Below are positions 22,310-30,081 of a stretch of 33,904 nt of DNA, piece by piece. The stretch covers positions 1-33,904 of IMG/VR virus record IMGVR_UViG_3300005549_000019. The stretch is one strand, 5' to 3'. Position numbers and translations under genes: made by a program. Source of the stretch: a virus. Below the pieces are notes generated by a model. It searched no databases, was not told where the DNA came from, and worked only from the letters and a program-made list of their open reading frames with translations. How positions within the stretch are numbered: the stretch's first letter is position 1; the number at the start of each line of letters is the position of its first letter.

Positions 22310-23185
22310 TTACACTGTGCTGTCGAGCGTCGTAACAAGCTCCAAGGTGGACCCAGACTTGTAGGCTTGACCCTCCAACGGAAGCAAGATTTCATCCTTG
22401 GCGCGGACCGGCGGCGTCCGGCGCGGGAAGGCAACCTTGACGAAATCGAAAATGATTGAAACTGTGCCGTTGGTAAACGTGCCAACAACGGCAACCCCGC
22501 CGGGTCCGCTGTTGTAGGCGGCCGTCGCCGCGGTGTAGGGCAGGTGCGTGGAAACGGTGATAATCCGATCGCGCGGATAGGCGGCGGTCAACGTCTGGGA
22601 GTTGAAAAACCGTCCGTCGTCGATTTGGAAGTCGATCAGGATATCGATATCTTTCGGCGTGTACGTGACCCCGCCCACGGTCCAAACCGAGTCCGTGAAC
22701 ATGAAAGGGCCGGTCGTGTCGATCAGGGACAGCGCGGGGAAAGTAGCCGCGGCGCCTACTGCCTCGTCAATGCCGATCAGCGACAATTCGACCGTGAGGG
22801 GCATTCCCTCACTGCCCTTGAATCGTGCCTGGTTGACGGCAACCCCGTTGTATGTGAAAACCTTGTCAACCTCGTCCTGGCAGACGAATCGCGTTGGCCT
22901 GGTCTCGGCCAGGGCATACACGTTGCCGGCCGCGGCGGTGCCAAGAATCCAGGGCAAGAGCAAGGCGAGCTCGCCGGCGTTCGCCTCCATTACCATCGGT
23001 TGGGGCGTGTAGATTTTCCGATTGTTGCGCCGCACGCGCTCGATTGAATGGGCCAGCGTGCCGCGGAGCTGGTTGCCATCATGGAAGGCTTCCTCGCACA
23101 CTACGCCGGGGCCGGTGTAGTCGAATTTCTTCGTGACGGGATCGACGGTATCGATGCCCAATTGAGTCATTTTGCCGTAACCCAT
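22310..23185 (-). CDS. Major tail (tube) protein
   Basis: This 291-residue protein starts MGYGKMTQLGIDTVDPVTKK behind GAGGGGATAGCA. It is beta-rich, with the pattern of siphovirus tube proteins: an N-terminal arm, a strand-rich core (FTDSVWTVGGVTYTPKDIDI, where the ...D..ID-hydrophobic strand is typical), and a C-terminal segment PLEGQAYKSGSTLELVTT. It lies between neck genes and the chaperone pair, as the tube gene does in other long-tailed phages. It polymerises into the tail tube around the tape measure. Confidence 0.78.
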   Translation of the reverse strand: MGYGKMTQLGIDTVDPVTKKFDYTGPGVVCEEAFHDGNQLRGTLAHSIERVRRNNRKIYTPQPMVMEANAGELALLLPWILGTAAAGNVYALAETRPTRFVCQDEVDKVFTYNGVAVNQARFKGSEGMPLTVELSLIGIDEAVGAAATFPALSLIDTTGPFMFTDSVWTVGGVTYTPKDIDILIDFQIDDGRFFNSQTLTAAYPRDRIITVSTHLPYTAATAAYNSGPGGVAVVGTFTNGTVSIIFDFVKVAFPRRTPPVRAKDEILLPLEGQAYKSGSTLELVTTLDSTV

Positions 23186-23187
23186 TG

Positions 23188-23910
23188 CTATCCCCTCACG
23201 GTTCGAGTGATGAAGCCGAATTTCAATTCGGAGTAAAACACGTTCTTTTGGAAAAGCTCTCGGTCAAAGTCCTCTGTCTCGATTGGCAGACAGGTATTAA
23301 CCTCTGTCACGCCGGCCAGGCGCTGGTAACGGAAGGCACTCAGGATATCCCATCGCCAACCCAAGTTCCGATCCTTGTTCCTGATGAAGTTGGACGATTG
23401 CGTATCGAGGATCGCCACTAGCACAGGGACCACAATGTCATCCTTGCTGCACAGGACAACGGGAAAGGTCCACGTCCCGCCGGGGCAAATCTGGATGCAA
23501 GGATCGGGGTCAACACCTTTCACCTTTCGCGGCAGCAACAGCGGAACAACGCTTGAGTTTGAAATCAGGCCCAGCGCCTTTACTCGCAACTCCACGGCGT
23601 CATAGATTTTGCCCGGTAGCTCCAGGTCCCGGGAAATCTTCTGGAAAACCTCTACCTGGGTCAGGACGCCGGCGGCAACGCTGTTGAGTCGCCAGAGGTA
23701 ATAGCCCAGCGCTGTAGGGCTCGGGCTCACAATCGCTATCGTGCCGTCCCCAACAATCGGCACGTCGTTTTGCGTCCATGTGAGCGTCCCGTAGTCTCCA
23801 GAGAACGGGGCCCGGTAAAGCGTGTTCGTCGATCCTGCCGGGCTCCCTGCAATCGTCGCGGTCCCGCCGGTGCCGTCTTCTGCGTCAAAGATCGTCAGGG
23901 CCACGGCCAT
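23188..23910 (-). CDS. Neck / tail completion protein with Ig-like N-terminus
   Basis: This 240-residue product is coupled to the previous gene by TGATG. The first roughly 90 residues (LTIFDAEDGTGGTATIAGSP ... YLWRLNSVAAGVLTQVEVF) look like an Ig-type beta sandwich. The remaining 150 residues (KIYDAVELRVKALGLI onward) are mixed alpha/beta, as in neck proteins that close the head and join the tail. Position directly before the tail tube gene supports a tail terminator or head-closure role. No precise family is recognised. Confidence 0.5.
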   Translation of the reverse strand: MAVALTIFDAEDGTGGTATIAGSPAGSTNTLYRAPFSGDYGTLTWTQNDVPIVGDGTIAIVSPSPTALGYYLWRLNSVAAGVLTQVEVFQKISRDLELPGKIYDAVELRVKALGLISNSSVVPLLLPRKVKGVDPDPCIQICPGGTWTFPVVLCSKDDIVVPVLVAILDTQSSNFIRNKDRNLGWRWDILSAFRYQRLAGVTEVNTCLPIETEDFDRELFQKNVFYSELKFGFITRTVRG

Positions 23911-24533
23911 CAGGCAATTACCAGCGTGTAATCTCGGGCCTTCGTAAAGCCGGCGATGTCGGTTGCCGTGACGGTGAACGTCGAGCTTCCTACCGTCGTC
24001 GGAGTGCCGGATAACCGGCCGGCTTGCGCGCCTGATGCCGTGAGGGTCAGGCCGGCGGGCAAGGTCCCCGTCGTAACCGTGTAGGTGTAAGCCTGGTTGC
24101 CGATCACTGCGTCAAGGCCGCCGGAAGCTGTGATCTGTTGTGAGTAGGCAACCGCGTGCGTGCCGCCCGGTAGACTGCTCGGCGCGATCGCCAGCGCGGG
24201 AACGGCGTCGGCCAACATGGCGTAACATCGATAGATGTTCCGGTCCATGCTGGCGGTAATACGCTTCACGGTCCAAAGGTTCGTTCCGTCGCTGAGCGCG
24301 TCAAGCTCCTTTGGTTGCGTCGTCTGTCCATTCAGGTACAGATCGACCGTCTTCCATCGTTCGCCGATCACGGCGCCCGCAATCAACAATTCCTCCAAGT
24401 CGGCCGGCTGCTCTTTCCCCCGCCAACCCGCGGCGCTGTACGCCTCGCCTGCCCCGCGCGAAAGCAGGCCGTATTGATGCTGGTCAGGCATCAGGCCTAG
24501 AAATCTCTGTGTGGCTATCGCGCTGGTCAACAT
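23910..24533 (-). CDS. Neck-region protein with a C-terminal putative Ig domain
   Basis: This 207-residue form starts MLTSAIATQRFLGLMPDQHQ. I chose the ATG at 24533 because it lies one base after the connector stop and behind GTGGGG; an ATG at 24566 would overlap the connector by 32 bases. The N-terminal half is helical. The C-terminal part (about 115-207) carries TLPAGLTLTASGAQAGRLSG followed by TPTTVGSSTFTVTATD, the signature of the He_PIG type of Ig-like domain found in surface-exposed proteins. It could be a displayed Ig domain at the portal/neck. Confidence 0.6.
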   Translation of the reverse strand: MLTSAIATQRFLGLMPDQHQYGLLSRGAGEAYSAAGWRGKEQPADLEELLIAGAVIGERWKTVDLYLNGQTTQPKELDALSDGTNLWTVKRITASMDRNIYRCYAMLADAVPALAIAPSSLPGGTHAVAYSQQITASGGLDAVIGNQAYTYTVTTGTLPAGLTLTASGAQAGRLSGTPTTVGSSTFTVTATDIAGFTKARDYTLVIA

Positions 24534-24534
24534 C

Positions 24535-25206
24535 TCAACCCCACGGAAGATTGCGGTATCGGGCAAGGGCTGCTAACGAGTCCCCCGGCATCCCGCCGAA
24601 AGCCGCGTCAACTATTGGCCGAAGTTGGTAGCTGTACGTCTCCAAAGTTTCGGACAGAACCGCCTCGCCAAGATTCGCCTTCGAGCGAACCGAAGCCGCG
24701 AGAATAAATGCGGCTTGCTTCACGTCGGCGGGCACGGTCACAAAGCCGCCGGTGTACTCAACCTTGATGTTGCCGATTGGCGCGCCAAGCGCGGCGCTTA
24801 TCTGCCCAGCCGTGTACTCGGGCCAGCGCGTCCAGGTCCCGGTAATTCGGTAGAGGATGCCGCTGCGGCTCGTTTCCCCGTCCGGCTGGTCAATCGCAAG
24901 AGCGTAGTCAACACCTAACACAAGCTCGGCGTCGTCGCCAAAAACGTCTTGAGCCTGACCCCAATAGCCCATGTCACTTTGCCAGACGGTCAGATCGTCG
25001 AGGATAACCGGCCGGTTTCTCAGGCAGATTTCCCGGCTGCCGTTCCCGCAAATGAACTCGGTGTAGTCGTCTTGCAAAAACGTCCGGCCGCAGAATTCTT
25101 CGATGCGCGCGACTACTCCGGGAATGATCGCGTCAAGCTGGGCATCGGCTGCTATGGCCTGACCCATGAACGCTTGCAACTCAGAGCGTGTGATCCAGTC
25201 GGCCAT
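24535..25206 (-). CDS. Head-tail connector (gp6-like adaptor)
   Basis: This 223-residue protein begins MADWITRSELQAFMGQAIAA. The N-terminal helical repeats (QLDAIIPGVVARIEEFCGR), the strand block FICGNGSREICLRNRPVILD, the WP motif in the centre and a C-terminal helix with AFILAASVRSKANLGEAVLS are the classic layout of HK97 gp6 / SPP1 gp15-type adaptors. These form a ring under the portal. It is coupled to the upstream gene by TAATG. Confidence 0.8.
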   Translation of the reverse strand: MADWITRSELQAFMGQAIAADAQLDAIIPGVVARIEEFCGRTFLQDDYTEFICGNGSREICLRNRPVILDDLTVWQSDMGYWGQAQDVFGDDAELVLGVDYALAIDQPDGETSRSGILYRITGTWTRWPEYTAGQISAALGAPIGNIKVEYTGGFVTVPADVKQAAFILAASVRSKANLGEAVLSETLETYSYQLRPIVDAAFGGMPGDSLAALARYRNLPWG

Positions 25207-25649
25207 TACGTGGGATCTTCAAGTTTATCGATCTGGAGGTTGACAATTGCGGCGCTGGCATTGGTGATGTAGAGCGCGGTAACGTTGGCTGTCAGCGGGT
25301 TCGCCAAACCGCTGGACGAATTCCAAAGTATTGGAGTGTTCGCTGCCAACAAAATGGGGGCCTGTCCAACGGCGCCGCCGTGTACGTCGTTTGTGCTGAT
25401 TGAGATAATGCCATCGGCCTCAATGCGCAGGGCTTTGAGCTTGGCAATGACGCAAGCGAAAGCTAGTGGCGTGTCGGCGGCAATGGGCATAGGCTCGCGA
25501 ATGGCCTGATCGCTGCCCCCGGAAACGGAAACGGTCCGTGGCGCGCCTTTGGCAACCCCGTTCACCGAAAGCGTCGTCACAAAATCATAGGTAACCGTGG
25601 CGCCGGCAACGGTCAGCAAAACCAGAAGCAAGCCAAGAAGTAAGAGCAT
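25206..25649 (-). CDS. Virion-region protein with N-terminal hydrophobic segment
   Basis: This 147-residue product starts MLLLLGLLLVLLTVAGATVT behind CGAGGATTTGTC. The first 17 residues are a pure hydrophobic stretch like a signal peptide or anchor, and the rest is a beta-rich domain like small decoration proteins (GGSDQAIREPMPIAADTPLA ... ILLAANTPILWNSSSG). A longer frame upstream crosses a terminator hairpin and is rejected. A hydrophobic leader on a protein encoded among head genes is unusual. The adjacent 262-residue protein has a similar leader. Confidence 0.6.
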   Translation of the reverse strand: MLLLLGLLLVLLTVAGATVTYDFVTTLSVNGVAKGAPRTVSVSGGSDQAIREPMPIAADTPLAFACVIAKLKALRIEADGIISISTNDVHGGAVGQAPILLAANTPILWNSSSGLANPLTANVTALYITNASAAIVNLQIDKLEDPT

Positions 25650-25668
25650 GACAAATCCTCGGTAAGAG

Positions 25669-25704
25669 AAAAAGGGCCGGGCCGTTTTGGGAACGTCCCG
25701 GCCC
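25669..25704 (-). terminator. Intrinsic terminator inside the head operon
   Basis: On the minus strand GGGCCGGG (25704-25697) pairs with CCCGGCCC (25681-25674), with two further pairs past one mismatch, and is followed by TTTTT (25673-25669). It lies after the 262-residue gene and 20 bases before the next start. It would reduce read-through from the highly expressed capsid genes into connector and tail genes. Confidence 0.75.
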
Positions 25705-25737
25705 CCGCGCAAGCAGCCGTCACCACGGACAGAAAGG

Positions 25738-26526
25738 CTACTCGATGGTCCCGATTGAAACTCCCTGCATCGTCATAGCGGTCGCGCTCGTGAACGTGCA
25801 GACAAAGGTTCTTGTGGTTTTCGTGGCAACCGTGGCCGTGCCGGTGATTGTCACGCCTACCCCTGCGGTAACGGTAACCGTGCCCCCGCCCTGGCTAATG
25901 ACGGTCAGCAAAAAGCTCATGCCGATCTGTGCGTTGGGAACATCCCCAAACATCTCGGTAGCCGTCCGCGTGGTTAGCGCGATGCCTCCCGCGCCGGCTG
26001 CTGTGGTCTGATAGAAGTTGTGGGCCGCCCCGGTCAACGTGTTGGCCGCTGCCGTGATTGTCGTATCAGTGGCAATGGTCGTGAACTTCGCCGCCGGCAG
26101 ATTGCAAAGCGGCTCGGTCGATTTGCCAAGGATAGTAACGGCCGTGCTGCTGTCGATGGTGACAAGGAAGACACCAACGCTGAGCGGCGGAATCTTGGAC
26201 AGGCCGGCAAGGGTTACCCCAACCCCGGCAGCCAAGGTCTGCGTAAAAGCAACCGTGTTCTTGATCGTCAACAGCCAGGACTGACCGGCGCGGTAGCGGG
26301 GCACGGCTGCAATGATCAGCGCGGCCGTGTCGGTCGTGTCGGTGTAAGCGGCCGTCGATCCGCTGCGCGTGATCAAGCCGGCCGTAATGCCGGCGGCGGT
26401 CAGGGTGCCGGCGCCAACGGTGGTAATGGCCACGTTGGAAACAACCTGATAGCTGCCGTAGCTCGTGCGCACGATGGAAGCCACGATAACCAGCATGGCC
26501 AGGAGAAGGCAGATTGACAGGAGCAT
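25738..26526 (-). CDS. Head-region protein with two tandem beta domains
   Basis: This 262-residue product begins with a hydrophobic leader (MLLSICLLLAMLVIVASIV). The rest is two related domains of about 110 residues, each with TxxAAxxI then a SWLLTI- or SFLLTV-type strand, then GVGVTL/GVGVTI and a closing strand (FLVTIDSSTAVTILG in copy 1, FVCTFTSATAMTMQG in copy 2). This Thr/Ala-rich repeat recurs in phage capsid-decoration and fibre proteins. A hydrophobic leader on such a protein is unexpected. Function: probably a surface decoration protein. Confidence 0.6.
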   Translation of the reverse strand: MLLSICLLLAMLVIVASIVRTSYGSYQVVSNVAITTVGAGTLTAAGITAGLITRSGSTAAYTDTTDTAALIIAAVPRYRAGQSWLLTIKNTVAFTQTLAAGVGVTLAGLSKIPPLSVGVFLVTIDSSTAVTILGKSTEPLCNLPAAKFTTIATDTTITAAANTLTGAAHNFYQTTAAGAGGIALTTRTATEMFGDVPNAQIGMSFLLTVISQGGGTVTVTAGVGVTITGTATVATKTTRTFVCTFTSATAMTMQGVSIGTIE

Positions 26527-26550
26527 GGGAGGTACCTCGTGAGTGAATCC

Positions 26551-26572
26551 ATGGGGCCATCGTCGGCCCCAT
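26551..26572. other. Perfect 8-bp hairpin between head genes
   Basis: ATGGGGCC and GGCCCCAT pair around a six-base loop, between the 135-residue gene and the 262-residue gene. No T-run follows on either strand, so it is more likely an RNA processing or attenuation element than a full terminator. Confidence 0.5.
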
Positions 26573-26592
26573 TTCGTGCCATTCCCTGGTTG

Positions 26593-27000
26593 CTACGTGG
26601 ACGGCGAGCGGTCATAGCCGTAGCTGGCCGGGGCGTCTTTCTTCATGGCAAGAATCGACATGCCGATGATTGAAGACGTTCCGGAAACCAGCGTGCGCAC
26701 AGCGCGGGCATAGCGGCCGTGGCGCGTGTAGCTCAAAATCGTAATGCCGGCCGCGCTGATCTGGCCGCTTAGCGCGTCGGCGCCTGGCTCGGCGGTCCAT
26801 GCGGAATTGTCGTCACTGTACTCCATTTGGACGGTCCAGATTGCCGCGCCCGTGACGGCGCCATTGTCAATGATGCAATGAGTCCGGACGTCCCCATTGA
26901 GTAGGTCAACGCCGGTCCCGTTGCCGGTCGCGGTCGCGGCAACAGGGGCCAAGCTCTGGCCGATCACAACCCCGTTTTTAAGGTCCGTAAGAAGTTGCAT
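26593..27000 (-). CDS. Probable capsid decoration / stabilisation protein
   Basis: This 135-residue product (MQLLTDLKNGVVIGQSLAPV) lies directly downstream of the major capsid gene. The pattern QSLAPVAATATGNGTGVDLL, MEYSDDNSAWT and a C-terminal strand (SIIGMSILAMKKD) is one I recognise from small beta-sandwich proteins encoded next to capsid genes of siphoviruses. They bind the outer capsid surface. No catalytic residues. Decoration is inferred from this similarity and synteny. Confidence 0.65.
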   Translation of the reverse strand: MQLLTDLKNGVVIGQSLAPVAATATGNGTGVDLLNGDVRTHCIIDNGAVTGAAIWTVQMEYSDDNSAWTAEPGADALSGQISAAGITILSYTRHGRYARAVRTLVSGTSSIIGMSILAMKKDAPASYGYDRSPST

Positions 27001-27044
27001 TGAAAAACCCTCGGAAGGTCAGAGGTCGAAAAACGCGGCCAGAG

Positions 27045-28526
27045 TTACGCTACTTGGAGCTTGTCAACCCACGCGAAAGCGCCCGGGTGCCGCGCGCCGC
27101 CGTCATAGAACATGATCGATTTCAAGCAGAATTGATCTTGCTTGAACAAATCGGCGCCCGTCGTGCCGGACGGGTTTCCCTGGGTGGCAACAACGAACTC
27201 CATCATGGGCGACATGAGAATCAGGTAGTCGGGCCAGTAGCCGTAAATGATGTAGGTCAGGTTTGTCGTTGACCCCTGTACGCGATCTTGCCCGACCTGT
27301 GTTGTGGTGACGACGCGCTGACCGTTGATGTTCTTGCCATTCATCGGGTCGCCGATCTGGCGGAACGGCGAGAAGGTGAAGGCTCCGGAGACGTCGCCCG
27401 GAACGGCCGCGTCATTGCGGCGCTTCTGCAAGGCCCAATACATTTTCGGCCGCATGATATAACTGCAACCGGCGTCGTCGGGCACGTTGTTTTCCTCCAC
27501 GGCCGACGTGAAGGAATACAGATCCTCGGGCGCGAGTAGCGCGCCAGTGTTGCCGGTCGCCGCCGTCGTTGGGGTTACCGCGGTGATCATGGGATTGTTG
27601 ATGATTCCCATGGGCCGAACTTCGCTGCCAATCGCTTCGAGTAATGCCTTGTCGGCGCCAAGCACCATCGAGCGGGTAAGGTCCATTCGCAAAAGCTGCT
27701 CGGCGGCGGCGCCGGCGAATTGCAGGAACTCACGCGAATAGATCAGCAGCGACATGAGCTTTTTCGAGGACAGCGTAAACTGTCCGGTCTGAACGTTGGT
27801 TGTCGTGCCGGCCTCGGATTCGCCGACGTGGTAAGCGACGGATGCCGTGGTCTGCCGCGGTGCCACGAATCGGCCACTGGCGGGCATCGGGCCGAACGTC
27901 GCCCCGGCCCGGATCAAAGCATCCTGATTGCGGAACAAATCGATAGGCTCGCCAAACTGCGGCGGGCCAACGAGCGAACCGCCAAGCGTTTGATTCAGCC
28001 AGGATTGCGGATCGGCCTTGGTGCGGTGCGCGCCCATGATTTGGAAGCGCTTGGCCAGAAATTGCATTTCGTCGAGGTCGGCGCCTTCGACCCCGCCGTA
28101 AAGCAGCTGCTTGATCTCGCGGGCAAAGCTTCCCTTGCTCAATTCCTCGGGAAGCAACTCGGAACCGAAGGGGGCCAGGTAACCACCTTCGAAGGGCGCG
28201 GCCGTGCCGGCGCCGTGCGGATAGAGCTTTTGAAAGGCAAGGTGTACGTCGCGTTCAACCGTCGCATGGGCCCACGGATTCGGGGCCCCTTGCTCCTGGG
28301 CAATTTTCGCTTGGATCAAGTTGACCATGCGGAAGCCGCGGCTGGTCAGAGGATCCTCACCCTTGCGCGCGGTCGGGGCGGCGCCTGGAACGCCGAAAAC
28401 CTGTTCGGGCGTCGGCGTGTTCGGATTGGGGGCCGGCGTCTGGCTGCCCGTCTTGGCGGCCTTGACTTCCTCGGCCAGGGCTTCGACCTTGGCCAGCTTG
28501 TCCAACACTGCCGAATTCTTTGCCAT
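27045..28526 (-). CDS. Major capsid protein, HK97 fold
   Basis: This 493-residue protein has an ATG behind GAGGTTTCGACA. The N-terminal part (about 1-60) is a helical, scaffold-like delta region (LDKLAKVEALAEEVKAA) followed by a Pro-rich linker. The HK97 core starts around ALIRAGATFGPMPASGRFVA and includes the E-loop region TTASVAYHVGESEAGTTTN, the spine helix region (LTRSMVLGADKALLEAIG) and A-domain strands (MRPKMYWALQKRRNDAA ... INGQRVVTTTQV). The order protease-scaffold, capsid, decoration is standard. It forms the icosahedral shell. Cleavage of the N-terminal region by the neighbouring protease is expected. Confidence 0.9.
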   Translation of the reverse strand: MAKNSAVLDKLAKVEALAEEVKAAKTGSQTPAPNPNTPTPEQVFGVPGAAPTARKGEDPLTSRGFRMVNLIQAKIAQEQGAPNPWAHATVERDVHLAFQKLYPHGAGTAAPFEGGYLAPFGSELLPEELSKGSFAREIKQLLYGGVEGADLDEMQFLAKRFQIMGAHRTKADPQSWLNQTLGGSLVGPPQFGEPIDLFRNQDALIRAGATFGPMPASGRFVAPRQTTASVAYHVGESEAGTTTNVQTGQFTLSSKKLMSLLIYSREFLQFAGAAAEQLLRMDLTRSMVLGADKALLEAIGSEVRPMGIINNPMITAVTPTTAATGNTGALLAPEDLYSFTSAVEENNVPDDAGCSYIMRPKMYWALQKRRNDAAVPGDVSGAFTFSPFRQIGDPMNGKNINGQRVVTTTQVGQDRVQGSTTNLTYIIYGYWPDYLILMSPMMEFVVATQGNPSGTTGADLFKQDQFCLKSIMFYDGGARHPGAFAWVDKLQVA

Positions 28527-28589
28527 TGTCGAAACCTCAAAGAGTCTTGGAAAAAGGAACGGTTGTACGCTCGGCGGCCTGCTGCTAAA

Positions 28590-29054
28590 TCAGGCCGGCC
28601 GTTTGCGGAGCAATCGAAGCTCGTGTTTCAATTGGGATTCCAGGCGGTTCGCGCGATCGAGGGCTTTTTTCTCGTCGTCGGAAAGCTCCTCATCATCGGC
28701 CTTTTTCTCATCGGCCGGCTTGTCTTCGTCCTCGTCGTCATCGTCGCCGATTGGGTCCGAGTCCTTGTAGCGGTCGCCGTGCAACTCCTTGATCGAGGTC
28801 GCGTGTCCCGCGCAGCCCTCGGCAATCTCATCGCCAAAGGTCTTGATCTCGTTGTCATCGTCCAGGCCGGCAACCGCCTTTGTGACCGCCTTGCCGCATG
28901 CGCTCACGGCTTTGAAAATCTTGCGGAGCGCTTTGCTGCCGTGCTTTTCCTCGGCTTCCTCTTCCTCGGGTTCGTCGTCCTTCTTGGCTTTGGTGACAAC
29001 GGGCGGAATTGCGGCCGGGGTCGGTGCCGCCGGCTTTTCGTTTGGCGTGGCCAT
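28590..29054 (-). CDS. Nested scaffold-like protein from an internal start
   Basis: An in-frame ATG at 29054-29052 inside the protease gene is preceded by CCGAGGCAAAAAAC, a good ribosome site. It would give a 154-residue protein (MATPNEKPAAPTPAAIPP start) equal to the acidic, helical C-terminal domain (EPEEEEAEEKHG ... DDDDEDEDKP ... LESQLKHELRLLRKR). Lambda C/Nu3 is the known precedent for a protease gene with a nested scaffold read from an internal start. Separate production is inferred from the ribosome site. Confidence 0.5.
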   Translation of the reverse strand: MATPNEKPAAPTPAAIPPVVTKAKKDDEPEEEEAEEKHGSKALRKIFKAVSACGKAVTKAVAGLDDDNEIKTFGDEIAEGCAGHATSIKELHGDRYKDSDPIGDDDDEDEDKPADEKKADDEELSDDEKKALDRANRLESQLKHELRLLRKRPA

Positions 29055-29696
29055 GTTTTTTGCCTCGGATGTGAAACCGTTCGCCCAGGTCGGGGCCGGG
29101 CTGGCGTAAGGACTGAGGGCGGCGCGAATCGATGGAGACAGAGATTTACCGCAGAGGTCGCGGGAAAGAATCTGGCGAACAGCATCAGGGTTGCAGGGGA
29201 TCGGGCACCACGAAATTTCAAGCTGAGTCACTTCCAAGAGATGAGTGCCGATGTACCTGTCATCCTCGTAGATTCTCTCGATTTTTTTCTCTTTGTACCC
29301 AATCGATTGCCCGCGGATCATTTTTTCCATGACCAGCGCGGTCACTTGCGCGGCGAGCAACGTTGATTGGCTAAAAAACGTCGTCGCCTCGGCGTAGTCG
29401 TCGTAAAGCTTGACCGTGAAATTCCCGTCTTCATCCTCGGCCTTGCCGATGGGTTTCTGCCCGTCCGGGTCGCGATAGTCGAACGAATGAAGCCAGAGTA
29501 TCAGAGGGTTTTTTGAATGAACTGACAGGTCAATGCCCTTGATCTCCAGCACATCGCCTACGTGATCTTTCGACTTGGAAGCATAGATGCCGGTTGCGGT
29601 GGCCTTCCCGGTATCAACGGAAAGCTCTTTCGTGCGCAGACAGTCGATTGCCCGAAAGCCATTGGGAACGTCGTAGGCATGCGCCGCGCTGCTCAT
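28590..29696 (-). CDS. Prohead protease fused to scaffold domain
   Basis: The 368-residue form starts MSSAAHAYDVPNGFRAIDCL at 29696, which fits the spacing of the upstream promoter module; an ATG six codons upstream is possible. Residues about 10-180 match the HK97 prohead protease family: His70 in LILWLHSFDYRD, Ser131 in RGQSIGYKEK, and the strand EVTQLEISWCPIPCNPDA. From about 215 the protein becomes acidic and helical, like a scaffold. It processes capsid and scaffold during head maturation. It lies between the portal and capsid genes. Confidence 0.88.
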   Translation of the reverse strand: MSSAAHAYDVPNGFRAIDCLRTKELSVDTGKATATGIYASKSKDHVGDVLEIKGIDLSVHSKNPLILWLHSFDYRDPDGQKPIGKAEDEDGNFTVKLYDDYAEATTFFSQSTLLAAQVTALVMEKMIRGQSIGYKEKKIERIYEDDRYIGTHLLEVTQLEISWCPIPCNPDAVRQILSRDLCGKSLSPSIRAALSPYASPAPTWANGFTSEAKNMATPNEKPAAPTPAAIPPVVTKAKKDDEPEEEEAEEKHGSKALRKIFKAVSACGKAVTKAVAGLDDDNEIKTFGDEIAEGCAGHATSIKELHGDRYKDSDPIGDDDDEDEDKPADEKKADDEELSDDEKKALDRANRLESQLKHELRLLRKRPA

Positions 29697-29704
29697 GGCG
29701 GTAG

Positions 29705-29745
29705 AAATTAACACGCGAGCGCGCGCGAAAGAAAGGTTGGCAGTT
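29705..29745 (-). promoter_or_regulatory. Late promoter-like module, copy B (protease/capsid)
   Basis: AACTGCCAACCTTTCTTT starts at 29745, five bases after the stop of a tiny ORF. A TAATTT box lies at 29710-29705, and the ATG of the protease is at 29696. Spacing from the block to the ATG equals that of the portal copy exactly. Confidence 0.72.
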
Positions 29746-29750
29746 GGGAA

Positions 29751-29921
29751 TTATTTCGGCGCGATCGCGGATTGCAAGAGGTCAAGGCCGGCGGGACTGT
29801 CTTTCAGCGCGTCGAGGTAGGTTAGCAATTCGGCGTCAACGCGCTTCGGAAGGAGCTTTTGTAGGGCTCGGAGAATGGCGGTTGTCTCGATAATGGCGGC
29901 CTTGAATTCATCTCGATCCAT
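29751..29921 (-). CDS. Tiny helical ORF between portal and protease
   Basis: A 56-residue ORF starts with ATG at 29921-29919, overlapping the previous stop as TAATG, and ends TAA at 29753-29751. The product (MDRDEFKAAIIETTAILRAL ... LLTYLDALKDSPAGLDLL) is predicted to be two helices and is soluble. The overlap supports real translation. Unknown function. Confidence 0.5.
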   Translation of the reverse strand: MDRDEFKAAIIETTAILRALQKLLPKRVDAELLTYLDALKDSPAGLDLLQSAIAPK

Positions 29922-30079
29922 TACTTGCATCCTTCATTGACGCGAACCAACTTGCCTTTGCGGAAACGGTAGGCGCGCTTGCTTGTAACTCTCGGAATGG
30001 CCGGACGTGGGCGCAAGAGAAAGCTGGCCCGTTCCAGGGCTTGAATCTGCTCGCTAATCGTCGGTGGCCTGCTTTCCAT
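29921..30079 (-). CDS. Tiny basic ORF downstream of the portal
   Basis: A 52-residue ORF starts with ATG at 30079-30077, two bases after the portal stop, and ends TAA. It begins MESRPPTISEQIQALERASF and ends in a basic stretch (SKRAYRFRKGKLVRV). A longer frame upstream lies inside the portal gene and is rejected. It joins the next tiny ORF by TAATG. Function unknown; basic charge could mean nucleic-acid contact. Confidence 0.5.
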   Translation of the reverse strand: MESRPPTISEQIQALERASFLLRPRPAIPRVTSKRAYRFRKGKLVRVNEGCK

Positions 30080-30081
30080 GG

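Noticed and set aside
25650-25712. N-terminal extension of the 147-residue head-region protein
   Set aside because: It would be coded by the terminator hairpin itself. The downstream ATG has a proper ribosome site.
28527-28589. Possible fourth copy of the promoter module before the capsid gene
   Set aside because: CAACCGTTCCTTT is similar to part of the block, but the distance to the ATG differs by four bases and no TA..T box is present.
27720-29366. 548-residue rightward open frame opposite capsid and protease
   Set aside because: It lies antisense to the major capsid and protease genes, whose motifs are clear. The translation shows no family and skewed composition.
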